Shown here one piece after another: positions 1 to 8,670 of a stretch of 64,000 nt of DNA (within the stretch, counting starts at the first letter, position 1; every line of letters starts with the position of its first letter). The stretch spans positions 1,242,501 through 1,306,500 of the forward strand of contig CP113055.1 in the NCBI GenBank assembly GCA_026625625.1, written 5' to 3'. The notes beneath the pieces are model-generated. The model saw only the letters and a program-made list of their open reading frames with translations. It searched no databases and was not told the DNA's origin. Both the position numbers and the translations under genes were made by a program. This DNA is from Blastomonas sp. SL216. Its GTDB lineage: Bacteria; Pseudomonadota; Alphaproteobacteria; Sphingomonadales; Sphingomonadaceae.

Positions 1-637
1 ACGGGCGGTGGGCCAGGTTACCGAAATACGCGTCGACGGCGCGGCGCGCTCCGGTCCAATAGCCGTAATCATCGATGATCAGCACGCCCCCCGAGCATAA
101 GCGGGGATAAAGCGTCTCGAGCTCATGCAGCGTCGAATCATACCAATCGGTATCAAGGCGCAACAGGGCAATCCGCTCGGGCATGGTCCCGGGCAGGCTT
201 TCCAGCACATTGCCTTCCACCAGCTTCAGCCGCTCCGCAGGCCAGCCCGTCGCCAGCATATTGGTCTCGACGGTTTTGCGGGGCGCCACGCCCCAGAACG
301 GGTTTTCCTCGTCGCGGGGATTTTGCGCCATGATCGTCGCCGCTGCCTCGCCCGACATCGCCTGGCGGTCATGATCGCCCGGCGCGGTCATCCCGCTGAA
401 CGTATCGTACAGCCATATATCGCGATCGGCATCGCCGCAGTCGAGCGCGGTCAGGGCCATCATCATGGCCGACCCACCCCGCCAAACGCCGCATTCGACA
501 AAATCGCCGTCCAGCCGGTTGTCGATCAGATAGCGCACCGCGGTATGCAACGCGTAGGTGCGCTCGATCGACGTCATCGTCATCGGCGCACAGCGCTGGT
601 GCAGCGCCAGGAATTCGGGCTCCAGATCAAAATGCAT
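1..637 (-). CDS. TylF/MycF-family O-methyltransferase (partial, C-terminus beyond left edge)
   Basis: Class I SAM-dependent methyltransferase of the TylF/MycF (macrocin O-methyltransferase) family, which methylates sugar hydroxyls. It starts at ATG 637 on the minus strand and remains open to the window edge, so about 212 residues are visible. Seen: the SAM-binding loop FVECGVWRGGSA (residues 46-57), an acidic/aromatic motif DTFSGM (78-83), LRLDTDWYDST and LIIDDYGYW further on, all typical of this family. It starts 17 nt after the stop of the CmcI-like gene and is the fourth gene of a methyltransferase operon. Substrate is inferred only from context (glycan export locus). Confidence 0.85.
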   Translation of the reverse strand, partial: MHFDLEPEFLALHQRCAPMTMTSIERTYALHTAVRYLIDNRLDGDFVECGVWRGGSAMMMALTALDCGDADRDIWLYDTFSGMTAPGDHDRQAMSGEAAATIMAQNPRDEENPFWGVAPRKTVETNMLATGWPAERLKLVEGNVLESLPGTMPERIALLRLDTDWYDSTLHELETLYPRLCSGGVLIIDDYGYWTGARRAVDAYFGNLAHRP

Positions 638-654
638 TGTTCGCCCTAACGGAT

Positions 655-1290
655 TCAAACTCGCCGCAGATAGCCATCGAAATTCCAGGTCATGTTGTGA
701 CCGAACCAGTCACAGAATGTGCGGTCGATCTCGAAACGTCCCTGCTGTTCGGCGAGAAACTGATGAACGGCGGCGAGCGGCCCGCCGCCATAGGCATCCG
801 CGACCCGCATCTGGGTCAGCACGCCGTCTTCGACGACGAGATAATCGCCCGAGTGCAGATGCGGCGCGAAAAAGCGCAGGTGTGACAACACCGTGCCGCA
901 CAAATGGTCGGCATCTTCCACCACCAGCCAGGGGCGCGGAAGTTCCGCCAGCAGCTGCGCGCTCAACGTGTTCGCCAGATCGCTGCCATCGGCCAGGTAA
1001 AAGCTGATCCTGGGATCGGAAATTCCGGTGACGGGAAGCACATCGACCGAGTGGACATGGCAGTCGAGGCCGCGCACCGACATCTGATCGGCAAACCACA
1101 GGGCGCTCCCGCCCTTGTGAGCGCCGATTTCGATGATCGTTCGCGGCCGCAGCTGCTCAAGCAACAGCGGGTAGATCGCGAGATCAAAGGGGTTCTTGAA
1201 CGTCTCGATGCCGCGATAGCGATAAGCCATGGTACCCGACTGAATCGCCATCAGTTCGGGATATGGCAGTCCGTTAAGGCTGGCGGTCAT
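655..1290 (-). CDS. CmcI-like cephalosporin hydroxylase-family methyltransferase
   Basis: A 211-residue class I methyltransferase of the CmcI family (named after cephalosporin hydroxylase; members also methylate sugars such as rhamnose). Seen: SAM loop IIEIGAHKGGSA (52-63), VVEDADH (123-129), DYLVVEDG (149-156) and a family-like C-terminus with GHNMTWNFDGYLRR. ATG 1290 is preferred over an upstream TTG at 1305 because GAGG lies 9 nt before it. It overlaps the end of the upstream methyltransferase gene by 17 nt, so the two are probably translationally coupled. Role in modifying the exported glycan is inferred. Confidence 0.8.
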   Translation of the reverse strand: MTASLNGLPYPELMAIQSGTMAYRYRGIETFKNPFDLAIYPLLLEQLRPRTIIEIGAHKGGSALWFADQMSVRGLDCHVHSVDVLPVTGISDPRISFYLADGSDLANTLSAQLLAELPRPWLVVEDADHLCGTVLSHLRFFAPHLHSGDYLVVEDGVLTQMRVADAYGGGPLAAVHQFLAEQQGRFEIDRTFCDWFGHNMTWNFDGYLRRV

Positions 1291-2155
1291 AAGGGAAAAC
1301 CTCAAGAAAATTGGCTTTGGAACGGCGCATCAGGTCCAATTGCTCGGAACTCCAGTGCGAAGCGGCGCGGTCGAGCAGCGCAATATGCTGTTCGCGCGAC
1401 ATGTTCGCCACCAGATCAGGCTGCAACGCTCCGGGCGGGAACGGGCGCGTCAGCAGATACACGACGGAATTATATTCGGTATCGCACAGACGCTCGAAAT
1501 GATCGGAATAATATTCCATCGTGATGTGCAGCCACGCATTCCACCAATGGCAGAGATAGTCCTGCTGGACGACGATGGATTTGCCAGGGATCAGGTGCTG
1601 GAACAGGTTACTGGTGATCCAGTCGCAGACCGACCAGTGCTTGGCGATATCGATGAACAATATCTCGATAGGCTCGCCGCACCATGCCTCATTCTGGATA
1701 TCTCCCTCATGGACAACGACCAGATCGGCAAAGTCTGCGATGTTGTGATCGAACAGATGGCGCGTTGAGGCGCCCGCTTCCATGGTTTTGGGTATATGCT
1801 GCCCCCGCGTCCAGTCCTCGACGCGGAACAGATCGAACGAATGGATGATACGCCTGTCGGCGATGCCCCTGTTGCGCAGGCCGGAGGCCATGGCCACGGT
1901 CGATCCCCCCAGGAAGCAGCCGGCATCGACGATCAGACCGCTGTCGCTCCAGTAATCGTCGGTCAGCGATTCGAGCAGTCGCAGCTCGTCCAGCATCAGC
2001 ATCGTCTGCACATTGGCACTCGGGCCGGGTACTGGCCGGAATGCCCAGAACTTCTGGCGCAAACGCTCGATCGGCGTTGCCGGCACGCGGCGAGCAGGAC
2101 GCCAGCGGACGACCTGCTGCAGCCTTGCCCGCACCTGGCGTCGCCATTGGCTCAT
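1274..2155 (-). CDS. Class I SAM-dependent methyltransferase
   Basis: 293 residues. A basic N-terminal stretch (about 1-45) is followed by a Rossmann methyltransferase core with motif IVDAGCFLGGST (75-86), the acidic SAM-ribose residue in HSFDLF (about 106-110), and EILFIDIAKHW deeper in the core, the pattern of TylF/Methyltransf_24-type enzymes. The start ATG at 2155 overlaps the stop of the preceding methyltransferase by 4 nt (ATGA), which argues for this start and for coupling. The extra N-terminus and long C-terminal part (about 100 residues after the core) are unassigned. Substrate unknown. Confidence 0.75.
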   Translation of the reverse strand: MSQWRRQVRARLQQVVRWRPARRVPATPIERLRQKFWAFRPVPGPSANVQTMLMLDELRLLESLTDDYWSDSGLIVDAGCFLGGSTVAMASGLRNRGIADRRIIHSFDLFRVEDWTRGQHIPKTMEAGASTRHLFDHNIADFADLVVVHEGDIQNEAWCGEPIEILFIDIAKHWSVCDWITSNLFQHLIPGKSIVVQQDYLCHWWNAWLHITMEYYSDHFERLCDTEYNSVVYLLTRPFPPGALQPDLVANMSREQHIALLDRAASHWSSEQLDLMRRSKANFLEVFPYDRQP

Positions 2156-2805
2156 GGCTTGGCGAATACGATCTGATAGGTGTTGGCATTGCGCTTGATG
2201 CGCCAGTCGGTCGCGAGCGAAAGCCGCGTCCAGGCGTAGACCCAGGGCCAGACCAGCGCCCGGGCCAACCTGCCCTTTTCCTTGGCGATTTCCCACGCAA
2301 TCCAGCCGAGCGTCTGCGCGCTGGAGTGCACCGGATTGATGGCCACGGGTTGCAGCCCTGCCTTGCCACCCATCGCTGCCAGTCCCTCGGCGGTGAAGCG
2401 GCGGAAGTCGGCGGGGCATTCGTGATAGGGCTGGAGAAACGGCACCGCGAGTATCGCATGGCCGCCGCTGGACAGCACGCGGGCCAGCTCGCCCATCACC
2501 GCCTCGGCATCGCCGACATGCTCGAGCACGGCGTTGCACAAGATGGCGTCAAAATGATTGTCCGGAAACGGCATGTCTTCCAGCTTGCCGATCACGGCAT
2601 CGGGCAGCGCGGAGGCGACATCATAGTTGACCACGCGCTGCACCCCCTGGGCCATCAGCCAGGGCCCGATATCGCGATTGCCGCAGCCGGCGTTGAGCAT
2701 CACGCCGCTGAAATAGCCCTGCACGGGTGCAAGTTCCGCTTCCAGCGATTGGAAGTGGACCGGCCCGACCCGTGTAATCTGCTTCTGCAACGCACTCTGG
2801 CTCAT
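2152..2805 (-). CDS. Class I SAM-dependent methyltransferase (Methyltransf_11 type)
   Basis: 217-residue methyltransferase and first gene of the minus-strand operon 2805-1. Seen: motif I LNAGCGNRD (37-45), the acidic residue in NYDV (60-63), the post-motif LEDMPFPDNHFD (75-86) and LEHVGDAE (95-102), the classic Methyltransf_11 layout. ATG 2805 is chosen because the sequence further upstream is poor coding sequence and the domain begins soon after. About 128 bp separate it from a divergent methyltransferase gene, so the shared promoter region is here. Likely acts on a glycan or lipid-linked precursor (inference). Confidence 0.8.
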   Translation of the reverse strand: MSQSALQKQITRVGPVHFQSLEAELAPVQGYFSGVMLNAGCGNRDIGPWLMAQGVQRVVNYDVASALPDAVIGKLEDMPFPDNHFDAILCNAVLEHVGDAEAVMGELARVLSSGGHAILAVPFLQPYHECPADFRRFTAEGLAAMGGKAGLQPVAINPVHSSAQTLGWIAWEIAKEKGRLARALVWPWVYAWTRLSLATDWRIKRNANTYQIVFAKP

Positions 2806-2933
2806 GCCAACGAATTGAAGGCTTATGCATGGCTTGTCAAACGCGTCGGCGTCCGCGCGGCTCGCATTTGCGCATCCATTCCGGCGGCAAAAAAGGCGCG
2901 ACAGTGGCGAGCCCTTCAACTAGTGAACAGGGC

Positions 2934-3869
2934 ATGGCCACGCATCCATCCAGCGCACAGAACCCTGCAGATCAGCACGCCGCGCTCCGGGATTATGTAT
3001 CCCCTGGCCTTACGCCCGTCCGGGCCGATGGATTTTTCCCGCACATGGTGAGGGGCGATCGCAACGCGAACGACTGGGTCTATCTGCGCCGGGAAATTCC
3101 GCATATCTGGTATGTCGATGACCGTTTCCCCACGATGGGTTTCATGAACCGCGACGAAGCGACCTTGCTGCACAATATTGCGCTGCAGTTCCGCGGAAAG
3201 GCTGCGGTGGAAATCGGGTGCTGGATGGGATGGTCGAGCTGTCATCTCGCGCTCGCCGATGTGACGCTCGATGTCGTCGACCCGGTGCTCGCAGACCCCA
3301 TATTCCACCAGTCGGTGTCGTCGTCGCTCGCAGCGGCGGGGGTCGCCGGCAAGGTCACGCTGCACCCGCTGCCCAGCCCCGAAGGCGTTTCCGTCGCGGC
3401 TGCGCATCGCGCTGCGCCATGGAGCCTGCTGGTCGTTGACGGCGATCATGAAAGGGCGGCACCGGCACGCGATGTCATGGCCTGTCTGGACCATTGCGCA
3501 GACGACTGCGCCTTCGTGTTTCATGACCTCGCCTCGCCCCATGTCGCCGAAGGGCTGCGCATGCTGGAGGCGAAGGGCTTTCTGGTCACGCTCTACCAGA
3601 CACAGCAGATCATGGGCATCGCGTGGCGCGGGAATGTGAACCCGCCGCGCCACACGCCCGACCCCGATGTGTTCTGGCAGATGCCGCACCATCTGCTCGG
3701 CCTGCCGGTATCCGGCCTGGCATCCCCCGGGCATAGTGCGCTGCTGTACGAAAAGGTCCTGGAGCAACAGGACCGGATCGCCACGCTCGAACATGAACTG
3801 GCCGAAATGCGGCATGGCCTGTCCTATCGCATACGGCGGCGGATGCGATCATGGGCGCGTTCGCAATGA
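2934..3869 (+). CDS. Class I SAM-dependent methyltransferase with C-terminal coiled coil
   Basis: 311 residues. Core motifs: VEIGCWMGWSS (92-102), LLVVDGDHE (165-173) and FVFHDLA (194-200), matching Methyltransf_24-type enzymes. A charged heptad-like C-terminus (about 278-311, many E/R/L) resembles the coiled-coil tails found on glycosyltransferases and methyltransferases in O-antigen/S-layer glycan loci. ATG 2934 is chosen; a GTG at 2904 after a purine-rich stretch is possible. Its stop overlaps the start of the following GT4 gene, so the two form an operon that diverges from the four-methyltransferase operon. Confidence 0.75.
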   Translation: MATHPSSAQNPADQHAALRDYVSPGLTPVRADGFFPHMVRGDRNANDWVYLRREIPHIWYVDDRFPTMGFMNRDEATLLHNIALQFRGKAAVEIGCWMGWSSCHLALADVTLDVVDPVLADPIFHQSVSSSLAAAGVAGKVTLHPLPSPEGVSVAAAHRAAPWSLLVVDGDHERAAPARDVMACLDHCADDCAFVFHDLASPHVAEGLRMLEAKGFLVTLYQTQQIMGIAWRGNVNPPRHTPDPDVFWQMPHHLLGLPVSGLASPGHSALLYEKVLEQQDRIATLEHELAEMRHGLSYRIRRRMRSWARSQ

Positions 3870-5950
3870 GGCAATTTCCGGCATTCCCGCCCCTGGGAAC
3901 ACCGGCTGGCGCCAGCCTGCCTTCGGTTTGCATCGTCACCAACGAACTTGTCGGATTGTTCAAGAATGGCGGCATCGGCACGTCGATGACGGGGCTGGCG
4001 CAATGTCTGGCGCGGGCCGGCTTTCCGGTCACGGTGCTGTATTCGGCCAGCCACCGGATGGCACCGGACGACAGGCGCAGATGGACTGCAGAATATGATG
4101 CAAGCGGGATCAGGCTTGAATGGCTGGATCCGGCCGTCGAGGCCCAGTTGGTCGGTCCTGTTGCGGACATGGGCTTTACTGCCCCGATGCGGGTGTGGTT
4201 GCACCTGCGAGACCGGCAGTTCGATGTCATCCAGTTCAACGATTGCCTGGGCGATGGCTATCTGTGCCTTGCCATGGCCCGATTGGGGCTGGCCTTCCGC
4301 AACACCCATCTGCTGGTGGGGCTGCACAGCCCCAGCCAGTGGATATTCGAGATCAACCGTACAAGTCCCGGCTGGCTGGCGACCAGTGCCTATAGTTTTG
4401 CCGAACGCTTCAGCGTGGCGCACGCCGATCTGCTGTGGTCGCCCAGCCATTATCTGCTCGACTGGGCGGTCAGCGCCGGCTTCGAGATCACAGGCGCGCA
4501 TTATGTCCAGCAATATGCCTTGCCGGCCAGACCGACCGAAACCCTCACCCAAGCCAGCGCGCAACAGTCCGACCGGATCAGGGAAATCGTTTTCTTTGGC
4601 CGTCTGGAAGAACGCAAGGGGCTTCGCCTGTTCTGCGCCGCCCTGGGCCAGATCGACGGCTTCTTGCAGCAGAACGGGATCAAAGTCACCTTTCTGGGGA
4701 AGATCGCCAATATCGGCGGTCAACCCGCAGACGGTTTTCTGAAGGACCAAGCCCGCGCCTGGGGCTTTGCCTGGCAGATCAAGGCGGATCTCGGCCAACG
4801 CGAGGCGATAGCGCATCTCAAGTCCGGCCAGACCCTGGCGGTGATGGCTTCACCTGCGGACAACTCGCCCTGCACGGTCTACGAAGCGCTGGACGAGGGA
4901 TTGTGCTTCATCGCCGCCCGAACCGGCGGCATTCCCGAACTGATCGATGCGCAGGACAGGGACAGGGTGCTGTTCGACTATGACGCGGATGCGCTGGCCG
5001 CCAAGCTCATCCAGTCGCTGACCCAGGGCTGCGCGCCCGCGCTGGCAGCCAACAGCCAGGATGCCTGCCGCGCCCGGTGGGTTGACGCCTTTGCCGCCCT
5101 GCCCGACCTGGTCGGCAGCAGGGCCGTGGCTGCGACCGGCGAGCATCCATGGCTGGCGCTGGTCGATCATCATCAGGGCGACGATCTGGCTGCCACGGTG
5201 GCAAGCCTGGAGGCGCTGGATCAGGTTCGGGATGTCATCATCCTCAACCATGGTCCCTCGCCCCTTGCCGGAGATCAAGGCCGGGTCGCCGTGAAAACGG
5301 TGAACCTGATGGATCAGGGGTGCCGGCAGCTGCCCGGTCTCCTGAACTTGGAAGACGACGAACGCGTTCTGATGCTGCGATCGGGATGCGCGGTACGACC
5401 GGAGGGCTTTGCCATGGCGGATGCTGCCCTGCAGGCTGAGGGCGTCGACGGCGTCCTGCCCGCCGGTCTGACCGCCGAAGGCAAGCTGCTGGTCCCCCTG
5501 GGAGGGAGCCCAAGCTTTGCCTTTTGGCACGGTGTCGATCTGGGTGGCGGCATGGCGCTGAAGGCCGATCGCTTGAAACCGCTGCTGGGCGCGGACTGGC
5601 TTGCACCGAACAGCCCCTATTGCAACATTGCAGACATCGCGGTGAGCCAAGGACTGGTGCTCTGGCCATTGCCCGAGCCTCTGCTGAGCCATGCCGGCAA
5701 GCAGAGCTTCACTGCGAAACCCTTGCCGGTGCCGGAACGCGTGCTGCGCTATTCAGCTGTTTCGGACATCGAGCGCTATTATATCCAGGCACAGTCGCTT
5801 GCGATGAGCTCCCGGAAACCGGGATTGTCGCGGTCGGCCCTGGTACGGGCAATCTACCACCGGCTCGCCTCGGGCCGGGCCGCCCGGCCGACCATCTGGC
5901 TGAGGAGCAAGATGCCCGCCGGCCTGCTGAGGCGCATCATCGGGTCGTGA
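3866..5950 (+). CDS. Glycosyltransferase family 4 protein with extra C-terminal domain
   Basis: 694 residues. The first ~420 form a GT-B fold: the N-terminal glycine-rich NGGIGTS (34-40), then a GT4 C-terminal half with FFGRLEERKG (about 241) and DNSPCTVYEAL (about 331), the nucleotide-sugar/phosphate-binding region. From about residue 427 to 640 a second domain begins with LVDHHQGDDLAATVASLEAL and resembles a degenerate GT2-like Rossmann domain without a clear DXD. ATG 3866 overlaps the upstream stop (ATGA); ATG 3851 is an alternative. Adds a sugar to the glycan made by this locus (inference). Confidence 0.8.
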   Translation: MRQFPAFPPLGTPAGASLPSVCIVTNELVGLFKNGGIGTSMTGLAQCLARAGFPVTVLYSASHRMAPDDRRRWTAEYDASGIRLEWLDPAVEAQLVGPVADMGFTAPMRVWLHLRDRQFDVIQFNDCLGDGYLCLAMARLGLAFRNTHLLVGLHSPSQWIFEINRTSPGWLATSAYSFAERFSVAHADLLWSPSHYLLDWAVSAGFEITGAHYVQQYALPARPTETLTQASAQQSDRIREIVFFGRLEERKGLRLFCAALGQIDGFLQQNGIKVTFLGKIANIGGQPADGFLKDQARAWGFAWQIKADLGQREAIAHLKSGQTLAVMASPADNSPCTVYEALDEGLCFIAARTGGIPELIDAQDRDRVLFDYDADALAAKLIQSLTQGCAPALAANSQDACRARWVDAFAALPDLVGSRAVAATGEHPWLALVDHHQGDDLAATVASLEALDQVRDVIILNHGPSPLAGDQGRVAVKTVNLMDQGCRQLPGLLNLEDDERVLMLRSGCAVRPEGFAMADAALQAEGVDGVLPAGLTAEGKLLVPLGGSPSFAFWHGVDLGGGMALKADRLKPLLGADWLAPNSPYCNIADIAVSQGLVLWPLPEPLLSHAGKQSFTAKPLPVPERVLRYSAVSDIERYYIQAQSLAMSSRKPGLSRSALVRAIYHRLASGRAARPTIWLRSKMPAGLLRRIIGS

Positions 5951-6018
5951 GGCCAGGCCAGCGCGGCCCAGCTGCTCTCGCAGCTATCCCTTCTTCGCTT
6001 GAGCGCATCGCATGACGC

Positions 6019-7779
6019 TCAGCCAGCGGGCGCCTGCAACCGGCGCAAAGCTTTGCGAATGTTGATATGGCGTGCATCGGGGAAAAGCCTTGCCCGCACT
6101 TGCCGCAACGCGCTGCCGCTCGTTTTCTCGATGCGCTCCACATCGTCGACGACCGATGCCAGCCTGTCGAGGAAAGCGCGATTTCGGTCGGTCAGGCCAT
6201 CATCATCGATGCTGCCTGTAGCGGCGAGCGATGCAGCCCGTTCGACCAGCGACACAGTCTTGGTCCAGTCGGGATAGGCGTGGCGCGCGGCCTGTTGCGG
6301 GTCCTGCCAAATCCGGTCGAGCAGCAGTTCCGCCATGTCCAGATGCGATGCCAGCGTGCGATATTGCTGGTCCAGCATCCGCAGTTCGTGGTGACCGACC
6401 ATGGGGTCGTCAAAGCCCCCCACCGCTTCTATCTGCGCGTGCAGCGCGTCGAGGGCAGCCTTGTCATAATCCTCGAACATGTTGCCCTGGGTCCGCTGCA
6501 GCGTGCCCGAATGCGGGATCAGGCGGATGGTGTCGAAGCCAAGCTCTCGCGCCATGGTGATCGCCGCGCCGACATCCGATATGTTCGCCAGCTGAACCGT
6601 ATAATTCCATTGCAGGTGGCGGATCAGGCCGCGCTGGCGCAGTTCTCCCAGAAACGCGATCCTGGGCTGCATATCGACCCAGCACGAACCAACCCGCACC
6701 CGGTCGTACACCTCGGACGACGCACCGTCGATCGACATGAAAACATTGTCGAACCGGTTGTGCTGAATGCGGCTCCACATCTTCTCGGAGAAATTGGTCG
6801 CATTGGTGGTCAGTGAAATGCCGATGTCTCGCGCCGACAGAACATCGCTTTCGATGAACTTGACCATGTCGCGCATGATAAGCACTTCGCCGGCCCCTGA
6901 AAACGACACTGCCTCAAGGCTGCCCATCGCCACGACTTCGTTGATGGTGCTGACCGCGGCACCGATCTTGGCACGCTCGGGCAGTATCCTGGTGTCCCGG
7001 CACATCGTGCATTCCAGATTGCAGCCATAATCGATGTCATGGTGCATCCCTGCAGGGCCGAAGGACAGTTCGGTCAGCCCGTCATTGACAGCGGCGATGA
7101 TATCTTCGCTCAGCAATCCGTCGTCCGCCGGAATATGCGTTTTTGCAGGCGGCGATTGCAGTTTCGGGCAGACCTCTGGGCGACAGCTGGTCGCATAATC
7201 GCCAGCCAGAAACTGCTGACGCATCGCCTGGTAAACCGGCCCGTTCCAGACGTCCTTCATCGAATCCGAGGCAGCATGTCCGGCGAGCATATTGGGCTTG
7301 ATCCACGCCAGGCAGCAGCAGGGGTAGATCGACTGGTCCGCAAACACGGTGGTATAGCTGAACGGAAAATAGCACTTCAGGCGTCGGCGCTGGCCACGCC
7401 CCCATTGGACCGACTGCCATATCCGGCTGAACGCGAACCCGCCTGCAGGCTGACCCTGCTGATCGACAACGCGCAATATCGCCTGGCTGCCAGGGGTCAG
7501 CCCGGTCAGATCGACCGCGGCATTCTGCCAGCCAGACACCAGATCGGCACGGTCGATCAGCGCTTCGCCGCTCCAAAGCTCAAGAAACGCTGCAGGTCCA
7601 TTGGGCTTCACCAGGCACTGCAGATATCGGCCACCTTCACCGGTCTCGATGACCAGATCGTCTTCCACCGTGCACAGGCAAAGCGAAGCCGCGTCAACAT
7701 CCAAGACGCCGATATCACTGGCCATCGCCACAGCGTCCGGTTTCATATCCAGGGCAACGAAGCCCGCCAGCAGGGTCAC
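6019..7779 (-). CDS. Radical SAM protein with SPASM-like cluster domain placed before the core
   Basis: About 586 residues (numbering here from TTG 7794). An N-terminal ~135-residue domain is followed by a SPASM-like segment with C141, the run IYPCCCLAW (157-164), SMKDVWNGPVYQAMRQQF and C204/C209, and only then the radical SAM core with DYGCNLECTMC (256-265, a CX3CX2C iron-sulfur site), SFSGAGEVLI and LTTNATNFS. So an auxiliary iron-sulfur domain precedes the core. GTG 7779 has AGAGG 5 nt upstream; TTG 7794 would overlap the permease stop. Downstream of an ABC-2 permease gene, so probably modifies the exported product. Reaction unknown. Confidence 0.75.
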   Translation of the reverse strand: MTLLAGFVALDMKPDAVAMASDIGVLDVDAASLCLCTVEDDLVIETGEGGRYLQCLVKPNGPAAFLELWSGEALIDRADLVSGWQNAAVDLTGLTPGSQAILRVVDQQGQPAGGFAFSRIWQSVQWGRGQRRRLKCYFPFSYTTVFADQSIYPCCCLAWIKPNMLAGHAASDSMKDVWNGPVYQAMRQQFLAGDYATSCRPEVCPKLQSPPAKTHIPADDGLLSEDIIAAVNDGLTELSFGPAGMHHDIDYGCNLECTMCRDTRILPERAKIGAAVSTINEVVAMGSLEAVSFSGAGEVLIMRDMVKFIESDVLSARDIGISLTTNATNFSEKMWSRIQHNRFDNVFMSIDGASSEVYDRVRVGSCWVDMQPRIAFLGELRQRGLIRHLQWNYTVQLANISDVGAAITMARELGFDTIRLIPHSGTLQRTQGNMFEDYDKAALDALHAQIEAVGGFDDPMVGHHELRMLDQQYRTLASHLDMAELLLDRIWQDPQQAARHAYPDWTKTVSLVERAASLAATGSIDDDGLTDRNRAFLDRLASVVDDVERIEKTSGSALRQVRARLFPDARHINIRKALRRLQAPAG

Positions 7780-7790
7780 TTGATCCTCTG

Positions 7791-8582
7791 TCAAAGCATG
7801 TCACCCAATTGTCGCCTGAACGCCTTTGTCACCAGCATGGCTGTAGCAGACAGCAGCAGCACCATGGCCCAGAAGATCAGGGTCTCGCGCGCCGACGGCA
7901 GCGATGCACTGTCGCCCAGCAGAGCATAGCGATAGGCATTGACGATATGTGCGCCGGGATTGAGCTCGACCAGCCAGCGCAGATCGCCCGGTATCCGGGA
8001 CACGGGCCACACGATCGGCGTCAGCCAGAACCAGAGCGCCAGCAGCGGGACAACAGCCTGGGCGACATCGCGGAACGCGGCGTTGGCGACCGAACAGATG
8101 ATACCGAGCGGCAGCGCGAAAGCGCACAGGCATGCAATCGCATAGGGCAGGACGAGGATCGTCAGGCCTGGGGGATAGGCGGCCACCGCGAGGCCGATCA
8201 TGACCAGCGTCAGGATGATGGCATGCGTGACCAGCGCCGCGCACAGGCTTGCGGCCGGGAAGACTTCGACCGGCAGCGCAGAATTGCGCAACAGCGTGGA
8301 GTTGGCCGATATCGCATGGGTCATGTTGACGACCGCTTCGGTCAGGAATGCCCAGGCCACGATCCCTGCGGCCAGCGCCACTGCCAGGGGATAATCGCCG
8401 CGCGCGGTCACGCCCAGGCCGACCTGGAGAACGAGCAGAAATGTGGCCATTTGCGCGAGCGGGAAAGCCACGCTCCACCACCAGCCCAACAGACTTCCGG
8501 CGAAACGCCGTTCCAGTTCCCTCATGGAAAGGAACCCGATCAATCTGCTATGTGCGCAAACCAGTTCCCAACGTCTTGCCAC
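7791..8582 (-). CDS. ABC-2 type polysaccharide export permease (Wzm-like)
   Basis: 263-residue inner-membrane protein with about six hydrophobic segments, matching the ABC2_membrane family that exports O-antigen, teichoic acid or capsule. Seen: the amphipathic N-terminal RELERRFAGSLLGWWW pattern (about 21-36), LFWFW-like LLALWFWLTPIVWPVS late in the protein and the NPGAHIVNAYRYALLG region, all characteristic of Wzm/TagG/KpsM permeases. Starts at GTG 8582. Its ATPase partner is encoded divergently just 88 bp away, and the radical SAM gene follows on the same strand. Confidence 0.88.
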   Translation of the reverse strand: MARRWELVCAHSRLIGFLSMRELERRFAGSLLGWWWSVAFPLAQMATFLLVLQVGLGVTARGDYPLAVALAAGIVAWAFLTEAVVNMTHAISANSTLLRNSALPVEVFPAASLCAALVTHAIILTLVMIGLAVAAYPPGLTILVLPYAIACLCAFALPLGIICSVANAAFRDVAQAVVPLLALWFWLTPIVWPVSRIPGDLRWLVELNPGAHIVNAYRYALLGDSASLPSARETLIFWAMVLLLSATAMLVTKAFRRQLGDML

Positions 8583-8670
8583 GACAATTTCCGCATCCCG
8601 CTATCTGCCGCAAAAAGGCCAGGACATTCGGGGGTTGCCGCTGCCTGGCTATGGCGGTTAATAGCGGCGG

